64,000 nucleotides of DNA from Stemphylium vesicarium (Eukaryota > Ascomycota > Dothideomycetes > Pleosporales > Pleosporaceae): NCBI GenBank assembly GCA_004380135.1, contig QXCR01000055.1, forward strand, positions 62,001-126,000. Reading direction: 5' to 3'. Made by a program: the position numbers and the translations under genes. This document shows, one piece after another, positions 45,087 to 55,467 of this stretch. The number at the start of each line of letters is the position of its first letter. Positions within the stretch are counted from its first letter, which is position 1. The notes under the pieces were generated by a model. That model was given only the letters and a program-made list of their open reading frames with translations. It did not search any database and had not been told where the DNA came from.

Positions 45087-45941
45087 CTAAACTGCGCCAG
45101 GCACCTCCCAAACCTTCGCGAACGGGTCATGATTCCACTCCGTCTCCCTATTGTACTCCAGATTCAAGCTCATATAATGCGCAACCTCCTCGCCATAGAT
45201 GCTGCTAACAAAAGCATACATAGCGTCGATCCCTGCGCTCACACCGCTACTCGAGAAGACGTTTCCATCCTCCACCCAGCGGGCAGTGGATACCCACGTA
45301 ATATTGTTACCTCCGAGAGACCCGGTGAAAGGATCGGTAGCCCACGACCAGCTTCGCTTGTTTGTTGTAGCGCGATGGTCATCGAGGACGCCCGCGCGTG
45401 AAAGCAGTGTTGCGCCTGTGCAAATGGAAATGATGTATTTGAGGCTGGGATAGGTTTGTTTGACAAAGTTGATTTCCTCGGTCATGTTGCGGCGGGTGCC
45501 GCCGCCGCCGGGGACAATTAGGACGTCGATATCGTCTTTATCTGCTGCATTGGGCGCACCCATGTTCATGCCTCCGTGTGCTTGCCTTTTCGACATCGTA
45601 ATGTTACCGCCGCGGCTCCCGAGGTACTCGGAAAAGGTAGTTGTTGGCATGATTTCTTGCCCAAAGCCTCCGGTCATCATAGCTGACGTGACAGGGTCCA
45701 TGGTTCGACTCAGCACGGAGAGTTGCGGTACAGCCGTCTTGTTGCTATACATCATGAAAAGGGAGTTCAACAGGTCCATGGGGCCGAAGATGTCGAGAGC
45801 TTGGTAGTGTGGGAATATGAGGAGGCCATAGTGTGTAGGCAACGCCGATGTGTTTGTGATGGGTGGTTGGACCGGTACAGTGAGGGCTGTAGGAAGGAAT
45901 GTGGATAGGGTCGCTGAGAGAGAGACCACGTGAGGACGCAT
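45087..45941 (-). CDS. Secreted DJ-1/PfpI-family protein
   Basis: A single exon of 284 codons. The first 21 residues (hydrophobic, ending TALTV) look like a signal peptide. The glutamine-amidotransferase-like fold is indicated by YGLLIFPHYQALDIFGPMDL, then DIDVLIVPGGGGTRRN and YIISICTGATLLSRAGVLDD. The last contains the nucleophile-elbow Cys, with the following HRATTNK typical of isonitrile hydratase/ThiJ-like members. SSSGVSAGIDAMYAFVSSIYG follows, as in that subgroup. Several N-glycosylation sequons support an extracellular or vacuolar location. Fungal members are usually annotated as DJ-1/PfpI proteins of unknown substrate. The segment with Met/Gly-rich loop (residues about 115-135) is an insertion relative to bacterial forms. 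Confidence 0.85.
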   Translation of the reverse strand: MRPHVVSLSATLSTFLPTALTVPVQPPITNTSALPTHYGLLIFPHYQALDIFGPMDLLNSLFMMYSNKTAVPQLSVLSRTMDPVTSAMMTGGFGQEIMPTTTFSEYLGSRGGNITMSKRQAHGGMNMGAPNAADKDDIDVLIVPGGGGTRRNMTEEINFVKQTYPSLKYIISICTGATLLSRAGVLDDHRATTNKRSWSWATDPFTGSLGGNNITWVSTARWVEDGNVFSSSGVSAGIDAMYAFVSSIYGEEVAHYMSLNLEYNRETEWNHDPFAKVWEVPGAV

Positions 45942-47121
45942 TTTGGATCGATGTGTACGATAATTTATGGAATGGTAGAAGAGAAAGGTCCGAGAAACGT
46001 TTATGAATCAGTCAATCAGTAAGAGTTGACCAAGGGAGTGTGAAAGAACAAAGGCCGCTGCAGTGTGTGTGGAGACAATAAAAAACACCGGGTTCTTCTT
46101 TTCATTGCATCGCCTTCACATTGATTCATCCACAACTTATACTCTTAGGCTCCAGGGGCCATCTTCTTCACATCCATCCTTCAATCTCTGCTCTCTACGA
46201 CCAAGCCAACCCACCTCCACAATTTTCCACGCCAAAGCAATCTACGGCGCTCAAATGTATTGGTTTTAATGTGCTCGTGCGTTTATACCAAGCCTTTGCA
46301 GGAAGGATCGAGAGACGATTGAGGCGCAGGCGAAAGCTAAAGCCTTGTCAAGTGACCCGGAGCCCAAACCAGGTAGTTAGCCGAGACGTTGATAGGCGTA
46401 TACAAGTGGTGGTGAGCGTGCGACGATGACTCGTCATTGTTGCGCGGCAAATCTTTTTACAAAAAACGTGCCTTTGATCTCGAGAGAGGCGAGTTAGGCG
46501 CGCCGTAGGGCGGGCTTGATTCGTTCTGTTTGAGAAGGTTTGCGCCACTTAGAGGACCAGCGAGCGGTAAAACGTTTCTTTCAAAGCGTCCATTGGTGGA
46601 GACTTTTACTCTCGGAGATGACTCGTGATGCATCTTGGTAGCAGGGCGTTTTGATGCGTGCCCGAAACCTGGGTTCTGCGACCGCCAGGAGGCGCAGTTA
46701 GATTGGGGGTGAGGGGGTTTAGGATATTAACCTAGATTGTGGGGAGACATGGATCTCATGCGCAGCACGCCAGCAAAGGCTTCTGCATGCGCTTTCGGGT
46801 TTATGCCGACAAAAGGCCAAGGGCGTGGCTCTATGGTGTGGGTTTTCGGTAACCTGTGACGGTTCGATGGGCAAGACGAGGATGGTGAACTACGAATTTC
46901 CATGCAAGCAGACAACCCTCCATCAAAACTTTAGCAAGTTAGTTCATATTATCATAAAGTCCCTAAAATCTTCGGAACAGCTGACAGTAGCTCTTTTGGG
47001 GGAGTTTGCATTTGTGACCGTTTGTTGTTGTTGTCGTTACACACTTGCAGATGCTGACAGTATATTGCCGCTATTGCATCAAGGTTTCTGGCCAGCGAGG
47101 GTGTTCTCCACATTCTGAGCA

Positions 47122-47182
<61 letters not shown>

Positions 47183-47260
47183 TTTGAATAGAAACCTCTA
47201 TACAGCTGAGCTGATAACAGCACATGCGTACGGTCATTCATTGGCAGGGAACGGTAGAGC
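45942..47260. other. Intergenic region with GA microsatellite
   Basis: 1.3 kb between two minus-strand genes, holding the DJ-1-like promoter and the 3' flank of the SDR gene. The only clear feature is the GA run at 47125-47178. Small open frames here have no motif. Confidence 0.5.
47125..47178. repeat. (GA)27 microsatellite
   Basis: Twenty-seven consecutive GA dinucleotides about 80 bp downstream of the SDR stop codon. Non-coding in my reading. Confidence 0.95.
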
Positions 47261-48037
47261 TTAGGGCAGCTTGACATCAGAGAACTCTACACATATTTCC
47301 AACAACTTATCTTGCGCTTGCTCATCGTTCGAGTCCTTGTGTGGAGTGCCCTCCTTCTTTCCCGGATGGAAATAGCATCCACTCTTCTTGGCCTGGTCTT
47401 CCTCGCCTTCGGCAAGCATTACGTAGCTTTCGACAGCCTCGTCCACGCTTCCTGGTGCTGAACTACCGCCCATCTTAGTCGCAACCCAACCAGGGTCTAA
47501 TGCGTTGCTCTTGACATCTGGCCACCTGCGTGCAAAGGCCTTTGCGAACATGACGTTGTGTAATTTACTCGTGCGATATGCGGCGTGCTCATTATATCGG
47601 CTCTCGCCACGTTCTGCCCAAAGAATGTCATCCATGTTGGGGGAGCCAGATTGGTGCAGTTGTGAGGAGAGGAACACCAAGCGCTTGGGGCGGCTAATCA
47701 ACGCAGTCAACACGTAAGGCGCGATGGTATTGACAGCTGCGAGCGCAGCTATGCCTTCCTGCGTCTTCCGGAAGGGGCCCTGGTATAAACCGGCGTTATG
47801 GATAACAGCATCCATAGTTCCAAGTTTGTTGACTTCCTCCGCCATGCTTTTGGTTTCGGAAAGCTTCGACAGATCGCCGGTTACGACAGTCTCTGCTCCC
47901 GGGCATGCAGTCGTGGCATCCTTTGCGCGTTGAGCATTGCGAGCATGCAGAACAACAGAATGGCCTTTGGCGACCAGACGTTGGGCGACGATGGAACCGA
48001 GGCCATCAGAAGAGCCTGTGATCAGGATGCGCGCCAT
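47261..48037 (-). CDS. Short-chain dehydrogenase/reductase
   Basis: A single exon of 258 codons starting MARILITGSSDGLGSIVAQR, the TGxxxGxG cofactor motif of classical SDRs, followed by HARN (Arg after beta-2 suggests NADP(H)). NAG appears in AVIHNAG, and catalytic Ser is in FLSSQLHQSG. The YxxxK motif is YRTSK, followed by LDPGWVATKMGG. Classical SDRs oxidise or reduce alcohols and ketones in the cytosol. It resembles the retinol dehydrogenase/light-induced protein subgroup. It is divergently arranged with the FAD monooxygenase at 48654; the 616-bp shared upstream region suggests possible co-expression, not proven. Confidence 0.87.
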   Translation of the reverse strand: MARILITGSSDGLGSIVAQRLVAKGHSVVLHARNAQRAKDATTACPGAETVVTGDLSKLSETKSMAEEVNKLGTMDAVIHNAGLYQGPFRKTQEGIAALAAVNTIAPYVLTALISRPKRLVFLSSQLHQSGSPNMDDILWAERGESRYNEHAAYRTSKLHNVMFAKAFARRWPDVKSNALDPGWVATKMGGSSAPGSVDEAVESYVMLAEGEEDQAKKSGCYFHPGKKEGTPHKDSNDEQAQDKLLEICVEFSDVKLP

Positions 48038-48653
48038 GTTGTAGACTGCGAATTATGAGACTAGCGTTTTAGACGGGCAAGTTGTGTGAGGATTGATTTG
48101 GAGTCACGACCTCGGGACGCGGCATGCGAGGTAGCCCCAACCGCGCTATGTATGACATCACGACTGTCGAATAAAGAATACAAACTCAGGCTGCACGACT
48201 GTCGCATGCACCATGTCTATCGTGGGCTTCGGCTGCTAGACGGTCTCGGAAGATACGAGAGCCCGCAGAGGGAGGGGGCCTGGTTGTGGTTGGCTGCGGC
48301 AACTTCAAATCACCGAATAGCCTCTAATGAAGGGCGCCACCTTTTTCGCAAACCGCATTCTTTCCCTAACACGCCGATTTAGGGGGAACTAGTTTTGCGC
48401 GATGCGTGTGGATTTGTGCTTGTTTTCGATAAGCTTACAGCGCCAAGAGCAGACCTCTCAGCTACGCGTGTGACGATGCGCTCAATTTGAATGCAGGGAG
48501 GCCAGAGAGCTTCGCATCAGGCATCCCATTGTTGGCCTCAAGCGGCGCCATGGACGCCTTGACGAGACTGCAGCAGTCCAGAATATTTAAACATCATGAC
48601 CCCCACTAGATACCGCAGTTCGGATATACACCAGCACACACGCCATCAAAAAC
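48038..48653. promoter_or_regulatory. Divergent promoter, SDR and FAD monooxygenase
   Basis: 616 bp between divergent start codons. A TATTTAAA-like element lies at 48585-48592, about 60 bp upstream of the monooxygenase ATG. No open frame of interest. Whether one regulator serves both genes cannot be read from the sequence. Confidence 0.4.
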
Positions 48654-49892
48654 ATGTCTCTGTCCACGGCTCCTCAATTGAAAGTCCTCATTAATGGCGC
48701 TGGTATTGCGGGTTCATGCCTCGCGTACTGGCTTGCTAGAACACGCCTCAATGCTTCCATCACCGTACTTGAACGCTCACCATTTCCTCGGCCAACAGGC
48801 CAGTCAATCGAGATCCGAGGCCCAGCCATCTCCATTGTCGACAAAATGGGGCTGCTCTCGGCGGTGCGCGCACGAAACACTACAGAAGATGGAACGCGCC
48901 TCATAAATGCTTCCAACAAAGTCATCGCCGAGTTTGGAAAAGGCGAACAATTCACATCTGAATACGAGATTCTGCGAGCGGATCTGTGTGGTATTTTCCT
49001 TGATGCGACAAAAAGTTTGGGAAATGTGAAGTACACCTATGGCGATTATGTGACGGCCGTGGAGCAGACCGAGAAGAAGGTGAATGTGACGTTCAAGAGT
49101 GGGAAGAAGGACAGCTTCGACTTGATCGTTGGCGCTGACGGCGCAACGTCCAGGATCCGCTCGCTCATTTTGGATGAGGAAATGCGAAAAGGGAGCTACA
49201 ACTTCATCGGCCAGTATATCGCGTACTTTAGCATCCCTCGCCAGCCCTCTGATACCAACTACTGGTATTGGTACAACGCACCGAAAGGGCTAGGGCTCAT
49301 GCTGCGGCCACATCGTAACGGAAAGACGATGGGATGCTATATGGCTGTAACGACGCCTGCATGGGAGCATCGCGATCCCCTCGCTGAAAAAGCTATGGAA
49401 GAGGGACCAGATGCTCAGAAACAGTTCCTGCAAGATCGTTTCAAGAATGCCGGCTGGCAAGCCGAGCGGATACTGACAGGCATGGATCAGTGCGATGACT
49501 TCTACATGAGCCGATCAGCCTTTGTCAAGCTTCCTACATGGTGCAACAACCGCGCCGTACTACTCGGAGATGCAGCTCATGCGACATTCGGAGTGGGAAC
49601 TACACTCGCTGTAGAGGGCGCCTACTTTCTTGCTGGAGAGCTGTCCAAGATTCAGAGCAGCGACGACATTCCAGATGCTCTGAAACGATATGAAAAGACC
49701 TTTAGAGCAGCCAAGGGTGATGACAGTCTACCACCTGGATTTCCACAAATCGCTTTCCCGCAGTCAACTTGGGCGATTAAATTGAGGGATACAGTCGCAT
49801 GGACGTTGACCAAAACGAAGGCGTACAAGTTACTACCAAGTGACAAACCGGATGAGTCCAAACTACCGCCCTACGAGTGGACTTGTCTGTAG
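48654..49892 (+). CDS. FAD-dependent monooxygenase (PHBH/TetX-like)
   Basis: A single exon of 412 codons. The FAD dinucleotide motif is VLINGAGIAGSCLAYWLA near residue 11, followed by the conserved arginine region EIRGPAISIVDKMGL. The DG motif reads DLIVGADGATSRIRSL, and the second FAD motif RAVLLGDAAHATFGVGTTLA near residue 302. This is group A flavoprotein hydroxylase architecture. Enzymes of this type hydroxylate aromatic or polyketide substrates using NAD(P)H and oxygen. No signal peptide or membrane anchor is seen at the N-terminus; a hydrophobic stretch is absent at the C-terminus. Paired divergently with an SDR. Substrate unknown; secondary metabolism or xenobiotic breakdown are both possible. 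Confidence 0.88.
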   Translation: MSLSTAPQLKVLINGAGIAGSCLAYWLARTRLNASITVLERSPFPRPTGQSIEIRGPAISIVDKMGLLSAVRARNTTEDGTRLINASNKVIAEFGKGEQFTSEYEILRADLCGIFLDATKSLGNVKYTYGDYVTAVEQTEKKVNVTFKSGKKDSFDLIVGADGATSRIRSLILDEEMRKGSYNFIGQYIAYFSIPRQPSDTNYWYWYNAPKGLGLMLRPHRNGKTMGCYMAVTTPAWEHRDPLAEKAMEEGPDAQKQFLQDRFKNAGWQAERILTGMDQCDDFYMSRSAFVKLPTWCNNRAVLLGDAAHATFGVGTTLAVEGAYFLAGELSKIQSSDDIPDALKRYEKTFRAAKGDDSLPPGFPQIAFPQSTWAIKLRDTVAWTLTKTKAYKLLPSDKPDESKLPPYEWTCL

Positions 49893-50091
49893 GCACAGGC
49901 TTTGCATCATACCATCTTCATCACAACAACTTTCCTTATGTTCTTTCTACTGCTTTATAGAGCTTTACCTGCCGTTTGGAGCAGCCGATGCACGCATTTC
50001 GTCAGCACGTTAATGTCATCTCAGCTACTGTAACGTTTTTCATGTTCACTAAATACATAACACTGTATAATCAAAAGCGTGTGTATATTCA

Positions 50092-50815
50092 TCATGAATG
50101 ACCATACTTATCTTCCCACAATAACCTGCCGTCTGCGATCAATCTCCTCTCATCGCTCTGTGGCACACCAGCCAGAATCGCCTGTTTCCTGAACGCCAGC
50201 GTCCGCACATTATAGTACGGATAAAGTCGCATCGGCGGATAACTTCTGTCCGCTGGATTATCACTCCCGATATTCTAGGCATTCCAGCTCGTCTCTGTTT
50301 ACTTTGAGCTCATTTATACTGTCGGTCGTGGTAAGGCATAATATACCTATGGCCGGGTGATAATTGGCTTCGTGCGATGCCTTGCTGTTGGCTACCCAGT
50401 CTTGCTTCCATTGCTTCACATTCCGTTTCCGCTGCTCTCTAGCTGCCCTTTCCGCTTGCTTCTCTTTTTGTTCCTCTGCTCGCAGTCTTGCTTTTTTTTG
50501 CCTTGGCTTCCTCATCTGCTGGGTTTTTCTTTGGTGTTCTGCGAGGTGACTTTGCTGGTGTACCACTAGTTCTGGCTTTTTTTGCTTATGCAACCGGAGT
50601 TGTGGGCTCGTAATCACAATCGTCGTCTGAAGAGACCGAGCGTTTGCGATTTGATGTGTTTGTTGCTAAGGGAGATACTGGCTCTTCAGATTCGTTGCGC
50701 AAACCCTCCGACTTCGTAGCTTCAACCGAGGAAGGTGGGTCGGTAGCTGTTCGACTGGGGTTGGCGAGGCAGGGGATCTGCCTTTTGTCACCCTGGACCT
50801 CAATACCCTACTCAT
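50092..50815 (-). pseudogene. Decayed paralogue of the XPA-C-like gene
   Basis: Conceptual reading from ATG 50815 needs at least three frame changes and one nonsense codon. The start MSRVLRSRVTKGRSPASPT shifts near 50740 into a Ser/Thr-rich frame that hits TAA at 50588-50586. That frame shifts at the T8/A8 run (50492-50499) into one carrying the helix with NVKQWKQDWVANSK. Another shift near 50262 enters a frame reading YPPMRLYPYYNVRTLAFRKQ, ending GRLLWEDKYGHS at TGA 50094-50092. The KQWKQDW and LAFRK...G+.L blocks align with the gene at 51241-52155, 425 bp away on the same strand. The C-terminal block resembles the XPA C-terminal fold (MKLY...LA). I regard it as a pseudogene, since several independent lesions are unlikely to be sequencing errors. 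Confidence 0.65.
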
Positions 50816-51240
50816 TTTCGATTTGCGAAAACAGGGCTGTCTTTCAATACGAAGGAAGGCAAAACCAACGATTGCAGACACGGATGTCAGTCTTGCAGCT
50901 GGTCTACATGTACCTAATTACCTTTCGTGACAAAGGTGTTGGGGCAAGCAATACTCTTATCAAAGGGCGGTACGCTTGGGGTAACGGTATGGATCCTGCC
51001 AGCTGCGGAGTAACGAACAACATCCATTGATACTCTATTCAGAAACTGTCGCAGAAATTTGCGGGTACAATGAGGACATCTGACCAAACAAAAAGAATGT
51101 GAATTCGGTAGTTGATAGCGCTGCCACCCACACCCCAGCCCCCGGCGCAGCCCAATGCAGCCAAAACCAATCCATCGCGAGGAATCGATAAAACAACGTA
51201 GAGGGTGATGTAACCAGTAGGCTGAGAACTAAAAACCACT
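50816..51240. other. Spacer between the XPA-like paralogues
   Basis: 425 bp between the decayed copy and its relative. No transposon ends or direct repeats are visible, and no gene is supported. Confidence 0.45.
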
Positions 51241-52155
51241 TCAGTTGTGATCGAGATTGTTTGGGTCGCCCCCGTTCTTCACATAATATCTAAGTCCTTC
51301 CTCTTCTTCTGCGTCCCTCCGTCTCTGCTCTGCCATTTGTCTAAGGGCTTCATTGGTCCACTGCCTACCCGATGAAGACTTGTTACCTTTCACCTGAGAC
51401 AATCTTTCATAGCATCTGGAGGATATTAGTGATCGGCGGGACGTCGTGTGTCGGCTCCGTCATTCTTACCCGTTAGCGTGCTTGTTTTCGAACAACTTCT
51501 TGCCCTTGGCAAAGATCTCCGTCTCGTTGTCTTGAGAGATACCCACAACCATAGCTTCCTTGCGAAACGCAAGCTTACCGCAGGCATCCCAATTGTATTA
51601 CCGTATCGGTATCCTGGGGCTGTTCTCGTTGTATTTGGGACAATGTGGAATGCACTTGAGTACTTCTGGCTTAAGGTCGAAAAACGCCTTGCCATTCTTC
51701 ACATTGACGCACTCTCCCAACGCGTGAGACTCCAGCGTTTCTTCGGTTTGGTTTGCAGCTACCCAGTCTTTCCAGTCTTGCTTCCATTGCGCGACCAACT
51801 TCTTTTTCGTTTGTTCAGCTTTCTTTTCTTCTGCCTTCTTCTTTCGAGTTGCTGCATTTGCTACTTTGGTGGCGGATACTTCGGCCTTCTTCCTGGCGGA
51901 TTCAAACTTTTCCGCGATCGCGGCTTCTGATTGCGCTGGAGTCTTAGGATTTCTAGGCGTTCCTGGGGTATGCGTGGTTCTCGCCCTCTTTGAGGGGGTT
52001 AAGAGGTTGAAATCGCCGTCCGGAGTTGATGGTCGCTTGCGCTTCGGGGTTTCCACGGGTTGGCTTGATCCCGGCTCATCGTACGAAATCTTGACGGTCG
52101 GCAGCTCTAGCTTGGGATGATCCGAATCTGAGGCAGGCGATAGGGGTGATAGCAT
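51241..52155 (-). pseudogene. XPA-C-like gene with one in-frame stop
   Basis: Two exons, 52155-51470 and 51415-51241 (54-nt intron, GTAAGA donor, CTAATA-like branch), form 287 codons in one continuous phase except for TAA at 51600-51598. Before it: a Ser/Pro/Lys N-terminus, a Lys/Ala-rich coiled coil, VAQWKQDWKDWVAANQ, then FFDLKPEVLKCIPHCPKYNE. After it: YNWDACGKLAFRKEAM, FAKGKKLFENKH, and exon 2 with GRQWTNEALRQMAEQRRRDA and GGDPNNLDHN. The pattern of acidic block, LAFRK and GKKLF matches the C-terminal part of XPA/Rad14-related fungal proteins, a tentative call. The stop replaces what is a Tyr codon in the neighbour. Either this is a nonsense allele, or the working product is the 185-aa N-terminal protein. 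Lack of decay elsewhere suggests the mutation is recent. Confidence 0.55.
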
Positions 52156-53953
52156 CTTGCTTAGTCTCCTACTTTTATGTTATTTTTATTCTTAGAGGGA
52201 TAATTGACGAAGACCAAGAATTAGAGAAGATTCGGAGGAGCAGAAACTCAAGAGAGGAGTAAAGCTTATTTTTGTTCACAGCTCTCCTTCCGTTGCTGGG
52301 TCACAAGTACTTAGGTACCATATCCCTGCTAACGTTATAGGGTCCCCTCGGCAAGTTCCCAGTTACCGTACAAAATAGCATAACGTGAGGTCTTGTTCTT
52401 GCACAAAGGTTGTGCTACTTTCTGGGACCAAAGATATCCGTTGGTAAGAAACTCGAAAGGAACCGGTAGACGACACATTTCACAAGCTTCAATATCCACA
52501 TGTCCACATTCATTTATGGGCTCGCTTGCCGTGCCTAGCTTACTGAGCCCAGCCAGAAAAGGGATGTGCATTCAATCTCTCCGATCTGACATGGCCGAAG
52601 TTGACCCACATCATGGCTCCGTCGCCATTTTGTACCAGTGAGCAAATCCTCGAACCTGAACGAATACAAAGCCGACGTGGATCATTGGAGAATGAGCTCA
52701 ATAGGCATCGACGAAGGAGAAAGGCGATATTGGAGAGATAGGATGCCGATAACAGCTACCTGATGTCAAGCATGGTACTAAGTAGGAGCATATAGGCTAA
52801 TGTTATAAATCGCTTGCTTCTCGAGTACCTGCCTCGTTTGCCAAAACTGTGTTGTTGTTTTTTTACGACGATTCGATGTAGGGTCAACAAACTTACAGCA
52901 TGTTTCTTTTCGCAGAAGCAAGGATAGCATCGCATTCTAACCGTGTATTAAACATAGTAACAGGTCCAAAGAGAAATCCTGCGGAGTTCAGCGGCTTCGC
53001 CAAATTCCAACATCATCAGCAGATCGGCTCAAGAATGAATGACCTTTCGAAGAGTGTGTCGATTGGATATGGTACTGCGATGCTATTTGTAACATGCCCA
53101 GTGTCTTTGTATCTTCCAGTCGCCGGGAACAAAGAGTGCAGAATGCCGCTTGTGCGGTAGCCACTAGTATTTTGGCGCTTCGTTAAGTTTGAAAACATAA
53201 TGGCAAATGATTTTTTATAGCACCATAGGCTTGCAAGTCAAAGTAAGGCATGGACATGGGCGGTTCTGCAAAACACAGGCTGTTCGTAACAGTGGAGAGC
53301 TGATGTGAAGTTTACGAAGGCGTCCACGGGTGAGAACGATCCATGGGCGAGGCTAGAACACATCGAGACTAGCTCGAGATAACATCAGTCGTGAGGACAG
53401 GCTATCGCCGCCCTAGAAACCTCACAGGCATTCTACCTAGGTAGCATATGACACCAACGACATAAACACCCTTGTTCTTGATCGGCCCTTGAAGAGGCTG
53501 TGCAAACAAGGCTGCATAGCAATCTGTACACCGCGTTCAGACATGGCCCCCAAATCCCGCCCTAGCGCAACAACGATCTCCGCTCCCTCGCGCTCGTATT
53601 GGTGATGTGTCTCCATCTTCGCGGCGCCCTCAGCACTATAACGGCAAGGCGTTCCTACTTTGCGGTAAGTAAACCATAATTGTGCGACAGTAAGCAACAA
53701 AGACGTTGCGACTGGATGAATGGATCGATGCTCGCTCGTTCTTGCTGCTCCTGCTGCACTATGCGAGGCGGAGCTGCAACGGCATGCGGGTTGCGACTGC
53801 GGCTGAGCCGGGTGCCTTATGGCATTCAATGTATGTCTTATTGTAAGCTGGCCTCGTGTTTCGCAAAGAGTGGATTCTTTTTCTTCTGCTCTTCTCTTCT
53901 TTTCTCTTCTCTTTCGCCTTCACTATCCATCGCTCTTTTCGAGGCTAGTGAAG
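52156..53953. other. Intergenic region
   Basis: 1.8 kb holding the promoter of the XPA-like gene and the 5' flank of the membrane protein gene. A pyrimidine-rich tract (about 53871-53925) precedes the ATG at 53954, typical of fungal transcription start regions. A small candidate frame at 52335-52571 is listed separately. Confidence 0.5.
52335..52571 (-). CDS. Possible small Cys/His protein
   Basis: A 78-codon frame with ATG at 52571. Its middle reads INECGHVDIEACEMCRLPVP, then WSQKVAQPLCKNKTSRYAIL. The CGH-x-E-x-CxxC arrangement is reminiscent of small zinc-binding-like proteins that are common and uncharacterised in Dothideomycetes. There is a stop just upstream of the ATG and no supporting splice sites. 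Could be chance. Confidence 0.25.
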   Translation of the reverse strand: MHIPFLAGLSKLGTASEPINECGHVDIEACEMCRLPVPFEFLTNGYLWSQKVAQPLCKNKTSRYAILYGNWELAEGTL

Positions 53954-55467
53954 ATGACGTCACTTGCGGGCGTCGATTTCGGTGGTGGACCTGGACCAGG
54001 CTTGTTAGACCATGGTGTGGTTGCTTCAACATGTTACGATGGGGGAGATTGTGCTGCGAGCGGGGCGAAAAAATGGGAACCCACTCCAATTTCTTCAGCG
54101 ACTTCGACCGGGACGCCTTGGATTACATCGGCAGGAGAAAACAGCGAGTCCGCCAACGCAGCAATTCCCGGTTCGATAATATCTCACATTGGCGACATTG
54201 GCGACCTTGGCGAGAATGTATCAACGAGCGTAAATAATGCTCCCACAACGATAACCACCATAGTACCGACCACAGATGTAATGTCCGTTCCGTCGACAAC
54301 TGTGATCAACCCAGATCCAAGTCTGGCAACCGTGGGTACTATGGAAGCAGCAAACAACCATGGGAGCGGCCTGAATGCAGGAGCAATAGTAGGAATTGCA
54401 ATCGGAACTCTTATTGTCGGTGCAGCCCTCGGATTTGTCGCTGCGTACTTCCTCTCCAAGCGACGCAACAAGCAGAAGAATGTCAACGTCGGCGGAACAG
54501 GGTATACGGCCTATGGTGATTCAGCACCCGAGCTTGACATGATGCAGAAAAGCGTTGGTAGTTTGGGAGGCAGACATAGTCCATATGTACAGGTCTCGCA
54601 GACACCAATGCCCATTCACCGGCCTCCTCCTCCTCCCCAAATGCCAGCTCCAGTTCCCGTGCAGAACATGGCGTCCATGGATGTTGCTGCATTCTTGCCA
54701 CCCCCTGCACAAGATCGGGAGGTGTGTGGCAGGGTCTCAGCTCTACTCGAGAGGATTCACGAGCACATAGAGACTTATTACCGTGATGTGCATGCCAGCA
54801 TCACTCCGAGCATGGAGACTGAGATTGCTAGCTTCGGAGCTGAAGGCATGAGTATGACAGAAATCTTACAGGAGTGCTCTAGCTCAAATACAGCGCTCAA
54901 GCACGCACTCGTATCGTATGTAATCGATATCACGGCACCAAAGAAGAGTGGAGATGACATGGACACGCTTTTTCCTGAAGAGATCAGCAGCACCCGGGTT
55001 GAAGGACGTGTCAACAGCGGCTCTGGTATGCGCCCATTGTCGATCAATTCACTCAGGTGCAAGGGCTAATATTCTATACAGATCCAAGCACCATGGCAGC
55101 AGCTTCTCTGTTCCGTCGCGTCTCCGTATACCTATATACGACCATCTCTGGGACATCCGACTCCCGTCAATCATGGCTTGCTCAATCGAATACCCGCGAA
55201 GCAGCTGAACACTTTTCTCTCACATTTTTCCCTTGGGCGAAACCTCAATCTAGCGACCAGGAGAAGGACGAAGATCTCGCACGTATCATCACAGAAGCAT
55301 TGGGGGTGAGAATATGGCTATTCGGACAACCAGACACATGTGAGTTCAAGTGGGAAGGTGCTGGCAGACGGGGCGTTATTATCAGTCCAGGACTAGTGAA
55401 GCGCATGTATGTAAATGGCGACGAGAAGGAGACGTGGGTCGTGGAGGGTGCCGTGGTCGGAATGTAG
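53954..55467 (+). CDS. Single-pass membrane protein of unknown function
   Basis: Two exons (53954-55025, 55082-55467; 56-nt intron containing a CTAAT branch motif) encode 485 aa. The N-terminal 150 residues are Ser/Thr/Gly-rich with many potential O-glycosylation sites. One transmembrane helix follows (AGAIVGIAIGTLIVGAALGF) with a positive-stop SKRRNKQK, so the C-terminus is cytosolic. The tail has a Pro-rich stretch (RPPPPPQMP). A helical domain at about residues 255-330 contains VSALLERIHEHIETYYRDV, and the terminal globular part ends in FKWEGAGRRGVIISPGLVK. That C-terminal pair of blocks recurs in fungal proteins of unknown role. The ATG at 53954 follows a long pyrimidine tract; an upstream in-frame ATG at 53819 would add 45 residues read through that tract and is less likely. 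Confidence 0.7.

Noticed and set aside
44849..45208. 119-codon plus-strand frame
   Set aside because: Runs into the antisense of the DJ-1-like gene; A+T-rich start and no recognisable domain.
47125..47178. GA run read as a Leu/Ser coding repeat
   Set aside because: The surrounding frame has no other protein-like content; it is a simple microsatellite in the SDR 3' flank.
51426..51695. 89-codon alternative frame across the XPA-like stop
   Set aside because: It would avoid the TAA but loses the LAFRK and GKKLF blocks conserved with the neighbouring copy, so it is not the true frame.
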